Part shown: in pieces, positions 24,734 through 34,443 of the stretch
How positions within the stretch are numbered: position 1 is the first letter of the stretch
Layout: every line of letters starts with the position of its first letter
Assembly (NCBI GenBank): GCA_002245135.1
Contig: NGBS01000040.1
Location: 1-56,883 of the forward strand
Length of the DNA stretch: 56,883 nt
Direction: 5' to 3'
Source: Proteromonas lacertae
Lineage: Eukaryota; Sar; Bigyra; Opalinata; Proteromonadidae
Program-made: the position numbers and the translations under genes
Notes under the pieces: model-generated
The model's database searches: none
What the model was told of the DNA's origin: nothing
Seen by the model: the letters and a program-made list of their open reading frames with translations, nothing else

Positions 24734-27700
24734 ATGAGTGCTATTTTCAGATATATAGATGGTTTTATAGATTATTTATTTGGTACTTCATGTAAATATA
24801 ATGTGATTGATTTGAATCAAGAAGGTATAGAAATAACAGATTATAACTACCACATAATCCCACAAATTATTGAAGAAGATTCTTCTGTAGTGGTGGAATT
24901 TGAAAGAAAGAAAGGAGATGCTATCCTCTTAGGAATATATGATGATAAGAAAAAGAGTCACGTTGTTGCTATACTCGAATTAAATGATTGTAATACATTT
25001 AAAGTAGAATATTCAAATGATGGTGAAACAGTGAAAATTAATGGCAATGAGATATTAAAAATAGAAGGAAAAGCAGATGAATATTTTTTACCATTATTTG
25101 CTTTACATAAGAAAGATAATGAACAAAGTGAAATCAAAGATTTTGAAAATATGGGAAAGTAATCATAAGGATAATGAAAGTATTTGTTGTTTTCCAAGGG
25201 GTGAAGGTGAAACACGTATGGAAGAAGATGAGAATAAAGATGAAACTCTTCATATTAGTCAAATTAATAGTATATCATACAATTTTGTTATAATTTTATA
25301 GAAATAGACCAATCGAAAAGAAAAGCATCTGAAGATTTACAATTACGGGCAACAAAAAAGATTTGTATTGATGTTCGTAATATTGAAGTATATGAAGTCA
25401 ATAGCGGTTTATCTATTTTCTCAGGTAGGCTGAATAAAGGTGAAGTTTATCATTTCAAATTCAGAATAAATAAATTTGATGATAGAATAGATTTTGGTTA
25501 TTGTGCATATCATGATAAAGTTAAAGAGAATGATCCTTATATCAAGATATTAAGTGATAAATCTGAGATATTTAATGGAACAGAAATAACAAGTATTAAA
25601 GGAAATGTAGGAGTATATGAAGTGATTTATGATATGATTAACTATAAAATGTCAATCAAGCAAGGAAATGATCCAGTGGTGGAAGTTTGTCAAATCAATT
25701 CAGACATAATATACCCATTTGTTGAGGTAAGTAATAGTAGTGATAATGAAATTAGGTTGATAGAATATTGGAAATTACCAGTTGTAATAGAAAGATATAG
25801 ACTCACAAATACTTCAAATGAATCATATACAAATCCTGTTAATAACAAAACCGGTTATATTTGTACTTTATACAATAAGAAAGCCGAATTATATGAGAAT
25901 GGAAGTGATTATATTAGTGATAAAATTAAGTATGTTGTATGCAATAAAGTATTCAAAGATGAAGGTGATGATAAATATAATTATACAATAAATATAGAAA
26001 TGAAAGAAAATGATGGAATATATCACTTCTATTATGAAATAATGAGTGTTGATACTGCAGGTATTAGGTTTGGTTATTGTCAAAATCGAGATTTAGCAAA
26101 TGAAGTAACAATATTGCATGATATTCCAGTAGAAAATGGGAAAGTATATGAAGTAATATATGATATGATACATATGCAGATGTGTATTATTAAAGATGGT
26201 TATACAGTATTATCTCCACAAGTTATACCCACATCTACAGACTCATCTTCACCAATTTACCCACGTATTAGTACTGGTGATAGGGGTGGATCAGTTAAAT
26301 TAATAGAATATTATAAAGAAAGAGAAAATTATGGATTTAATGATATTACAATGTATATAAATACAAGAATTGATGAAATAAAAGATTATAAAGGATATAA
26401 TAAATTCTATAGAGCTGAAGAGTTAGGATTACCAAATAGTATTTATGGTTTGTATAATTATGAAAAATATTACTGGCTATATGAATTATCATTAATAAAA
26501 ACTAATGCACCAAACACTGATATTACTCCAATAAAGAAAATTATAGAATCTAGATTTAGATTAAATGAACATCAAATGAAATATATAGATAAAAGTGATA
26601 TTACAGATTTAATCATATTCTTAAAATATTATGCTGAAGAAATGTCAGAATACTTAGATTTACCAGATAGTTTTGTCAAAATAGTAAACAGTTTGAGTAT
26701 TAAAAGTTCAGATGATGTGAAATATTTAGAATTTAGACAATCAAATGTAAATGTTTTCCAGTTTCCAATGAACAGAATTTACATCAGAGATTGTTATTAT
26801 GAAATGTTTAGAGATATATGTAAATGTTTATCAGTAGACAAGTCTAATATAGTAGTAACTGGTCAACCAGGTATTGGGAAAACATCATTCATATATGTAT
26901 TATTATACTTCATAAGGAATAATTACTTATATTATCCATTTGATAACAATTTAAAGACTTATTTAGAATGTGAAGAATTGAAAAAAGAAATAGAAAGTAT
27001 AAGCAATAATGGAAGTACAAGAAAAATAGATGAATTACTAATCAAGAATGGGATTAAATTCACAAAAGAAGATAATGCAAATTATAATGATTTAATAGAA
27101 AAAGGATTGAATCATCATATTGATGATAAAGTAATAAATAGTGATGATAATGTATGGATAAAAAATGATGAAAAGTTTAAAGATATTTACATAATTAAAG
27201 GAAAAAAATATGGAGATGAAGATAAAAGGAAAGTATATTTAATGAGAGATGGTGTTATTTTTAAGATAGACAGTATGCAAATTATATTGAATGAAATAAG
27301 AGATTCTATAATAATAGTTGATACTTTAAATGAAATTTTTAATGATAGTAACAAAATTATTTCAATAAGTTCACCTGATCATAATAACAATAGTAATTAC
27401 GAGGATTCTCGTAAAGAATTATATTTTGAATCTTTAAGTGAAAAAGAAATTAATGAGTGGTTTGTAAATTGTATTGGTTTTGATATTCATAGTGTTTCTG
27501 ATGATGATGATAGTAATGATTTTAAAAGAATATGTAAAAAGTATGGAAATATTCCTCGTCAAATATATTACCATTATTTATATAGAAAGAATTATGAAAA
27601 CAGAGATTATTGGGACTATTATAAGCAGCTGATAGAAAGTGTAGTAGGAACAACTGGTTATAGCAAGTTTATAGAGAAATATATGGAGAAAGAAAATTTA

Positions 27701-29902
27701 CCAAAAAATGATTTATCCAATATTATATTGAAATATGATTTACAATTAACATGGGATAATGATTTAGAGAAAGATATATTACTACCAAAAGAAAAATTGA
27801 AATTCATTTCTGAAGATGTAGAAAAATATATAGTATGTAAATTCTATCCACCTAGAAATCTAGATGAATATACACAGATCGATAATTATTATAAATCAAT
27901 TAAAGATAATGATGATGAGTTAGTGAAAAGAATGGCATTGAAACAGAAAATAGCATATAAATTAAGTAAAAAAGAGATTCAGCTTTATGATAACACTAAA
28001 AATTCATATAACTTCCGTGCAAAAACAGTTACAGCTACAGCTAAAGTTGATACTTTAAATGATCCAAATTTCGAAATAGATTCTAAGAAAGAAGTGTATG
28101 TTTATAATCCTATTGATGGATGTTATTTTGTTTACTATATATTAAATGAAGAAAATTACTTTGATTTGATAATGAATGGAGTATTTATAAAAATATTATT
28201 AGATGGTGAAGAAGATAAAGATAATAATGAAAAAATTGCAGAATCAATAAGAGAATACAGTGAGAAGAAAGAAGGTTACTTTATATACTGTGTAATACAA
28301 AATGAAGCAGTAAAAAGATGTAATAGTCACTTCAAAGTTGATGCTCTATCTGTTCCAGCTAAAGGTGCATCTATTCCTCCATTACCATCAAATCAACAAC
28401 AATCATTTCTTCCAAAAGTGAAAGATTTTGATATATATGTAGGTGCTCGTATGTATCTTATGAGAAAGTGCTTCAAAGATATGTGGGATATTATTTCTAA
28501 TGATAATTTTGCTTTTGATTATCAAAGAAATTATTTGATACTTGGTCATAGCAGAATAGGTAAATCAGTATTAGCTGAAGTTATTAGAGATAAAATTCTA
28601 AAAAATTCTATAAATGTTTATTATAAAGGGAAGTATTGTAATATTCGTTTATCAAAGCGACCATATGTTGTAATTTCTGATGGAGAAGTTATTGGTGAAG
28701 ATGATTATGCTGATGCAAAAATGATAATAGTTATAGATAATGCATATGATGATAAGTGTAAAACATTTCAAAGTAAAAGATGTCCATTGGTGATGTATAT
28801 ACCTCCATTTACAGAAGAAGAAGTGAATGAAGTTGTTTTGTTGAAAAGTCTAAAGCATAAATTACAACTCAACACATTTACTAATTATAATTCTATTAAA
28901 GATAAAGTAATTTTTAATGAAAAGAAATATGCTGAAGAAATTAAAAAATATACTGAAAACTGTACATATAATGGAGGTATTATCGGAAATAATCTTATAA
29001 CTGATATTGATGATGAAATACAGAAAGTGATAAGAGAACATTTAATAGAAATTACTAAAGGTAGATCTAAATCATCATTATCGAAAACAGTATATCAAAA
29101 TGTTTTTATATATGAAACAGATGAAAATGATGTAACAAAATCTGGTAAGCTTAGATTTATATCTGAAAAGGTCAGAGATAAGGTATATGATAATCTGTTT
29201 AGTATTGATACAATGGGAAAATGTATAGAAATGTTAAATGTTTTACTTGATAATTCGGATGAAAGTTTTGCAGGACATTTATATGAGAGAATTATATTAT
29301 TTTTGATGAAGAATTCTGAACAATTTCAACATGATCTAGTAACTAAAATGAGAACATTAAATAATTTAGTTGAATTGAGTGATTATAAGGATAATCCAAC
29401 AGTATTTGTTGCAAAAAAAATCCAATCACATGAAGGATTAAAAACAGAAATTGAAAATTTAAAAGAAGAAAATAACAAAATTACATTTTATGACTTGAGT
29501 TATGATAAAAGTTTTCCTGATATTGATGCTTTGGTTGGACCATGTGGTATTCAAATTACAATTAAAGATAAGCATAAATTTGCACCTCAAATGGTAATGA
29601 TTCTTCAAAATTTATACAAAATTTATAGAAATGGTTATAATGATGTAAAGAATAGTTTTCAGGAAATTAATCTAGCATTAAGATATGGTTATTTTTTAAT
29701 AAGTCCAATTGAAAATCCTACTATTAAAGTGGTTGAAAAAAGAGAAATGAATAAATATCCAGATATATTCCGAAAATTAACAATAGAAGATAAAGAGTTA
29801 GATAAAGATAAAAAAGTTAGAAGAGATTTAGAAGAAAAGGCAAAGGAAGTAGCAAAATCAATAAGAATAACATTTACAGATTTAAAGACATATGTGAAAT
29901 AA
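24734..29902 (+). CDS. giant SPRY-like / tandem Crinkler-RHS-type NTPase / nuclease-like protein, copy 3 (whole-looking)
   Basis: About 1,700 residues. The first ~140 codons (24734 on) and the main frame are linked by a 32-nt intron at 25270-25301 and, less surely, a ~22-nt intron near 25155. The main frame opens well before its first ATG. Order: two or three SPRY-like beta-sandwich repeats (IDFGYCAYHDK; GIYHFYYEIMSVDTAGIRFG; SPIYPRISTGDRGGSVKLIE); first NTPase with TGQPGIGKTSFIYVLLYFI (about 26860), SIIIVDTLNE, ISISSPDHNNNSNY and YGNIPRQIYYHYLY; second NTPase with LGHSRIGKSVLAEVI (about 28540), AKMIIVIDNAYDD and KTFQSKRCPLVMYIPPF; tail with FPDIDALVGPCGIQITIKDKH (about 29515-29580; split D...QIT..KH), resembling the PD-(D/E)XK-like end of Crinkler/RHS proteins. 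No signal peptide or membrane segment. Role inferred: a nucleic-acid-targeting effector or intragenomic-conflict protein. Alternative: a STAND-like sensor with SPRY recognition domains. Confidence 0.75.
25270..25301 (+). other. inferred 32-nt intron in NTPase copy 3
   Basis: GTATATCATA ... TTTTATAG, phase 1. It joins HISQIN to KIDQSKRKASEDLQLRATKK and links the N-terminal frame to the main frame. Confidence 0.6.
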
Positions 29903-31225
29903 TTATAGGGATTATATTATTATATTCTATTTACACTATTGATTATTAACTGGGGTTGAATATGGGTTAGGAAAAACACGTCACTTTCGTGTTTTGTGCC
30001 TTACACTCACCAAAACTCCTCAGTAATTCTATGTATCCATTTCATAAAGCACGGTATAACTTAACTAATGTATCGATTTTCTTTGATCAAATTATGATCT
30101 AAAACAAATTTTCCTACTATAACACTCAATCTGAGTTACCAAGGACAATGATAGGATAGGACAAAAGGAGGATATGGCTCCAGAAGCACATCCTTTTAGG
30201 TAACTCAAAATGTAAAAGAACTAAATTTAGGTTTACCTATAAGTCAAAACCTATATCTTTAGCTTGACCTTTACCTTCCTTATACTAACTATTAGTTGAC
30301 CTCCTATTGAACATGAGTTAACAAGCATATAATCTAACCATAAATACAAAATTAATGTTTTATACATCATCTTTCAAATATTAAACTTGACAGTCGGTCG
30401 ATGCACTTTTTACATTACTATTATTTTGATCTATTTCTCAATGATGACTCACAATAACATATTATTAACATAATATTAAATTAATTATAGAATAAAAAAA
30501 ATAAAAGAAAAAAAACATCAAGCTTGATGGTTTGACTACACGGTAAGAATTTTTTAAGTGTTTTTTTTGACTTTAAAATGATTTTTCTCGATAACCATAA
30601 AGAATTAAATAATAAAAAATTTCAGTAATATGCGTTATACATAGTACTTTACTATAGCATCATTAGTTTTGAAATTACCTCATGTAGGTAATTTGTTTCT
30701 TTTTCAATAATATTAAACATATTGATAAATATACCCATAAATAATGCAACTGTAAAATCTTATAGTTTAATTCTTTTTGTAGAGTGAGAAAACGAGGGTT
30801 AAAGTAGGTAAAATCAGAAAACCAACCCCTGAACTTTTTATGAAATTGGCTTTAATGTCGCTGGTTTTTCTGAAATAGGAAATGAAATGAAATGAAACAT
30901 GGTTTAGATTTGTTTAATTTTTGTAGATTAAAGTTTGATGTATGTCTTGGTAAGAATAAGCGTGATTTATTTTTCGCATGTAATCTTATGTAATTAGTGA
31001 TTTCATGTGCTTATTCAAACAATTTTGTATAACTGAGTAATAAAATAGTGTTATTTTAAGCTAAATCCCTCTAATTAGAGAGATACAATCAATTCTTTTA
31101 TATTCAGCTTATATAGATGCATACCATTAGCATCGTGAGAATAAACACAATTAGACATATAAATAAATACAATTTATCTAAAATATGAAAATTAATTAAT
31201 CTTTACTAAAATAAATCCATTTTAC
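29903..31225. other. intergenic region with a hAT-family relic
   Basis: No gene recognised. Bases about 30200-30415 resemble the left interior of the hAT element at 13277: CTAACTATTAGTTGACCTCC and, later, CAGTCGGTCGATGC followed by a run of T. Its ends are lost. A small hairpin at about 29973-29995 (AAAACACG ... CGTGTTTT) and an imperfect inverted repeat at about 30806-30873 are also present; their meaning is unknown. Confidence 0.5.
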
Positions 31226-31920
31226 CTATATAATAATAATAATAATATACATTTTATATAGATAATACAACTATAATCCTCCAATCCTAATCAATTACAT
31301 AATTTAATTAAAGTATACTTCTAGTTGGGATGATGTACGAGATACTTTTCACATTAAACATCGATTTTGTAGTGTGCATTCTCTCCTTAGAAACATTGAA
31401 TCATATGTGGATGTATTGCCTATCCAATTGATAAATATACTAAAAATACTTGTCATATCGTCTTGTACTGTGGCAGTTCTAGCTATTAATTCTGCTGTTG
31501 GATGTTGTATTTGCATGTCATTAACCAACACTTCACAATCCTTTGTAAATTTTATTATAACAACTCACCAACTATATATATAATAATAATAATATACATT
31601 TTATATAGATAATACAACTATAATCCTCCAATCCTAATCAAATACATAATTTAATTAAAGTATACTTCTAGTTGGAATGATGTACGAGATACTTTTCACA
31701 TTAAACATCGATTTTGTAGTGTGCATTCTCTCCTTAGAAACATTGAATCATATGTGGATGTATTGCCTATCCAATTGATAAATATACTAAAAATACTTGT
31801 CATATCGTCTTGTACTGTGGCAGTTCTAGCTATTAATTCTGCTGTTGGATGTTGTATTTGCATGTCATTAACCAACACTTCACAATCCTTTGTAAATTTT
31901 ATTATAACAACTCCTCACCA
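31226..31920 (+). repeat. tandem duplication, two units of about 347 bp
   Basis: Unit 1 about 31226-31572, unit 2 about 31573-31919. They are nearly identical; the only differences I noticed are one substitution near the TTGGRATGATG word, one in the CAATCCTAATC region and a few bases at the junction. Each unit carries the same minus-strand CCT-zeta coding block. The near identity points to a recent event. Confidence 0.85.
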
Positions 31921-32092
31921 ATTAATATCATAATCGTTCACTTTGGACCTACATGTATTCCATAATACGTAAATAATACCAAGATTAGTTTTCAAAACGC
32001 CTTGAATACCAATTGCTACACTTATATTGACTGACTAAAGCTTTTATCTTTTCAATAGTCTTAGCTGTTGGATTTAAAAAAGCTAAATACAT
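31340..32092 (-). pseudogene. CCT6: CCT/TCP-1 zeta chaperonin subunit, N-terminal fragment
   Basis: CCT is the cytosolic chaperonin that folds actin and tubulin. On the minus strand the relic begins at an ATG at 32092 with AFLNPTAKTIEKIKAL, continues in another frame with ISVAIGIQGVLKTNLG, and then [19 protein letters not shown] and [16 protein letters not shown]. These match the zeta-subunit N-terminus (LNPKAE..., [41 protein letters not shown]). The MQIQHPTA block is present twice through a 347-bp tandem duplication. The GPKG nucleotide-binding turn and everything after QDD-T are gone. Clearly dead; about 100 of ~530 residues survive. Confidence 0.8.
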
Positions 32093-32236
32093 TTTTAAAA
32101 TTAAAAATTAGATCAATTGGCTTGATCTTTTCTCAAACAAAAGTTAGATTTTATTTTTAAAACAAATATATTGGCTAATGCATAATACCTCAAACTTTTC
32201 TCAAGTTTGAATTATTAATAAATTCATTAATATTTT

Positions 32237-33835
32237 ATGAATATTCTAGATATTTTTAAAAGTAAGTATGAAAGGATTGCAGATAGCAATCTATTCTATA
32301 GTAGTGACAATATTTTGATAGTTGAAAACGGCTGTATAGATTATAGCAGATTTGTTGACAAGTTTGGTAGTATCAAAGAAATAACAGACTTTAATTCAAT
32401 AGATGAAATGATTAATCTGTACAAAGATAGAGATATATATTTCCTTACAAATAGTAGTTATTTTGTTTTAATGCTTTTACATTATCACGTTTTTATCATA
32501 GATAGTGAATTAAATATTATTTCTACTTCTGTAATAAAGTATTACATTCGATTAGATTTATATTACAATATTTATAATTATTCAAACTCAAGCAAGCTTG
32601 ATGAGTTTATATTTATTTTAAATATTATATTCAACACCTATAATAACTTCTATTTATCCCTTGATTTGTACAATTCATTAATTGATGTGTATAATAATAT
32701 TAAAAAAGCTAAAAGAACTTTTATTAATAATATAAGCTATGTATTATCTGTTTTATCAAAACTAAACACTACAGTAATATATTATTGTAATAATGATGAT
32801 ACTAATAATATTTTCATTCAAAACATAAATAAATTATACTATCCACAAACCTACAATATTAACGCTGATAAATACCATTTAAATTTTAATTGTATTAATA
32901 ATAATTATATCCAAATTGATATTATCAAATATAATTGTAACAATTTCTCTAGTTTAAAAAGTATAAATCCGATTATATTTAATAAAAGAATGGAAAAGAA
33001 GGAAAAGAAAGTGACTTTCAATGTTCTTCATACAATATTAGATAAATATATAATGATTCCTTTCCCTTATTACAACAGAAAAGTTAAAGTAATAAAAGTA
33101 TTAAACAGTTACAGAAAAATGATAAAAGGGAAAACAGATAAACTAACTTATCTTGAAAAACTCCAATATTTGCAAGATAAACATAAACTTGATAAAATAA
33201 CAAACAAAAGTAATGGATATATTATATACTATGACAATGATAAATTTCTATCTATCAATGATTTCGATCTACATAATATTACATCATCAGTGATTAATAA
33301 TACTTACAATTTTGCTGTTAATTTTAAAATTAATTTATCAAATCCTATTTCTGGTTTATCAAATCCTATTTCTGGTTTATCAAATCCTATTTCTGGTTTA
33401 TCAAATCCTAATTCTGATTTATCAAATCTTAATTCTAATTTATCAAATCCTATTTCTGGTTTATCAAATCCTAATTCTAATTTATCAAATCTTAATTCTA
33501 ATTTATCAAATCCTATTTCTGGTTTATCAAATCCTAATTCTGATTTATCTAATCTTAATTCTAATTTATCAAATCTTAATTCTAATTTATCAAATCCTAA
33601 TTCTGGTTTATTAAATAGCTATATGGAGGAAGAAGAAGATGATGATATAGTATATTCATCTAATATTGAGTCTGAAAATCCTAGTGACAAGGAAGAGTAT
33701 TATGATTATGCTATCGATGAGGAAGAATATTATTATCCTATAAATTATAATGCAGAAGAAACTCCACTGAATGACAGTTGTTGTTCCCCGTATGGCGGAA
33801 ATCCCCGTATGGCGGAACTCTATATTGCAGAATGA
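32237..33835 (+). CDS. CACTA-type transposase, N-terminal part, cut by a foldback insertion
   Basis: First 532 codons of a transposase whose other part is at 34444-36231. The real coding stops at the insertion point (33778); the last ~19 codons come from the foldback element. The N-terminal ~360 residues are Asn/Tyr-rich with no domain I recognise. Bases about 33334-33610 encode some 14 tandem heptapeptides of the form LSN(P/L)(I/N)S(G/N/D), from a 21-nt repeat, followed by an acidic stretch (MEEEEDDDIVYSS). If the 639-bp insert and one copy of its 5-bp target duplication are taken away, this frame runs directly into the downstream one, so the two parts were one gene of about 1,116 codons. 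Confidence 0.7.
   Translation: MNILDIFKSKYERIADSNLFYSSDNILIVENGCIDYSRFVDKFGSIKEITDFNSIDEMINLYKDRDIYFLTNSSYFVLMLLHYHVFIIDSELNIISTSVIKYYIRLDLYYNIYNYSNSSKLDEFIFILNIIFNTYNNFYLSLDLYNSLIDVYNNIKKAKRTFINNISYVLSVLSKLNTTVIYYCNNDDTNNIFIQNINKLYYPQTYNINADKYHLNFNCINNNYIQIDIIKYNCNNFSSLKSINPIIFNKRMEKKEKKVTFNVLHTILDKYIMIPFPYYNRKVKVIKVLNSYRKMIKGKTDKLTYLEKLQYLQDKHKLDKITNKSNGYIIYYDNDKFLSINDFDLHNITSSVINNTYNFAVNFKINLSNPISGLSNPISGLSNPISGLSNPNSDLSNLNSNLSNPISGLSNPNSNLSNLNSNLSNPISGLSNPNSDLSNLNSNLSNLNSNLSNPNSGLLNSYMEEEEDDDIVYSSNIESENPSDKEEYYDYAIDEEEYYYPINYNAEETPLNDSCCSPYGGNPRMAELYIAE
33334..33610 (+). repeat. 21-bp coding minisatellite (heptapeptide repeats)
   Basis: About 13-14 units of TTATCAAATCCTATTTCTGG-like sequence encoding LSNPISG and variants (LSNPNSD, LSNLNSN). 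The pattern shows higher-order structure: blocks of three variants recur in order, indicating expansion by unequal exchange. Confidence 0.85.
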
Positions 33836-34417
33836 TTCAATCAAAACTAATATGATATTCATGATGTTCGGAGTTAGTTATTAACAAATATATAGTTAGT
33901 TTGTCATATGACCTACATCTGCGATATACTTTTTTATGAACTTCATTATTATCAATATTAAACTAATTTTTGTATATTTTCTATTATAATGTATCAGTCA
34001 CTACTACAGTCTAAAATACATTATCTGATATGAATAGAATTCACTATTTTTAATGTTAAGGAGGTTAAAAAAGAAAAAAGAAAAAATAAGTTCAAGCCTC
34101 GCTCAAGCCTGCTCTTTAATTTCCTTTTTTACTACCTTAACATTAAAATTATTGTATTCTATTCATATCAGATAATGTATTTTAGACTGTAGTAGTGACT
34201 GATACATTAAAATAGAAAATATACAAAAATTAGTTTAATATTGATAATAATGAAGTTCATAAAAAAGTATATCACAGATGTAGGTCATATGACAAACTAA
34301 CTATATATTTGTTAATAACTAACTCCGAACATCATGAATATCATATTAGTTTTGATTGAATCATTCTGCAATATAGAGTTCCGCCATACGGGGATTTCCG
34401 CCATACGGGGAACAACA
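33779..34417. mobile_element. 639-bp foldback (long palindromic) element with 5-bp target duplication
   Basis: Two nearly identical inverted arms of about 295-300 bp (33779 to ~34077 and ~34121 to 34417) flank a loop of some 43 bp. The ends are TGTTGTTCCCC and GGGGAACAACA. Just inside each end is a 16-bp word, CCCCGTATGGCGGAA, in two tandem copies. Direct repeat ACAGT flanks the element (33774-33778, 34418-34422). No coding capacity of its own. It splits a transposase gene. The superfamily is unknown: 5-bp duplication excludes hAT, Tigger and typical CACTA mobilisation. A faint related trace (TTTGTCATATAACCTACATC) is at about 52034. Confidence 0.88.
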
Positions 34418-34443
34418 ACAGTGATAAATTCTCCATCTATCTA

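Noticed and set aside
29973-29995. Hairpin AAAACACG ... CGTGTTTT as a possible terminator for NTPase copy 3.
   Set aside because: It lies about 70 bp after the stop, but eukaryotic Pol II genes do not use such hairpins, and the short stem could be chance in AT-rich DNA.
31374-31933. Two plus-strand frames of about 70 codons, repeated.
   Set aside because: They are antisense shadows of the CCT-zeta block; the conserved MQIQHPTA reading is on the minus strand.
33334-33610. Regular short repeats that could suggest a CRISPR array.
   Set aside because: The units are contiguous without spacers, are in frame, and lie in a eukaryotic coding region.
33312-33614. Open frame of repeated YQILFLVYQIL on the plus strand.
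   Set aside because: It is the second-frame shadow of the 21-bp repeats in the transposase; no independent evidence for it.
33779-34417. The element ends TG...CA with a 5-bp duplication, as LTR retroelements do.
   Set aside because: The two ends are inverted copies of each other, not direct repeats, and there is no primer-binding site, polypurine tract or coding content. It is a foldback DNA element.
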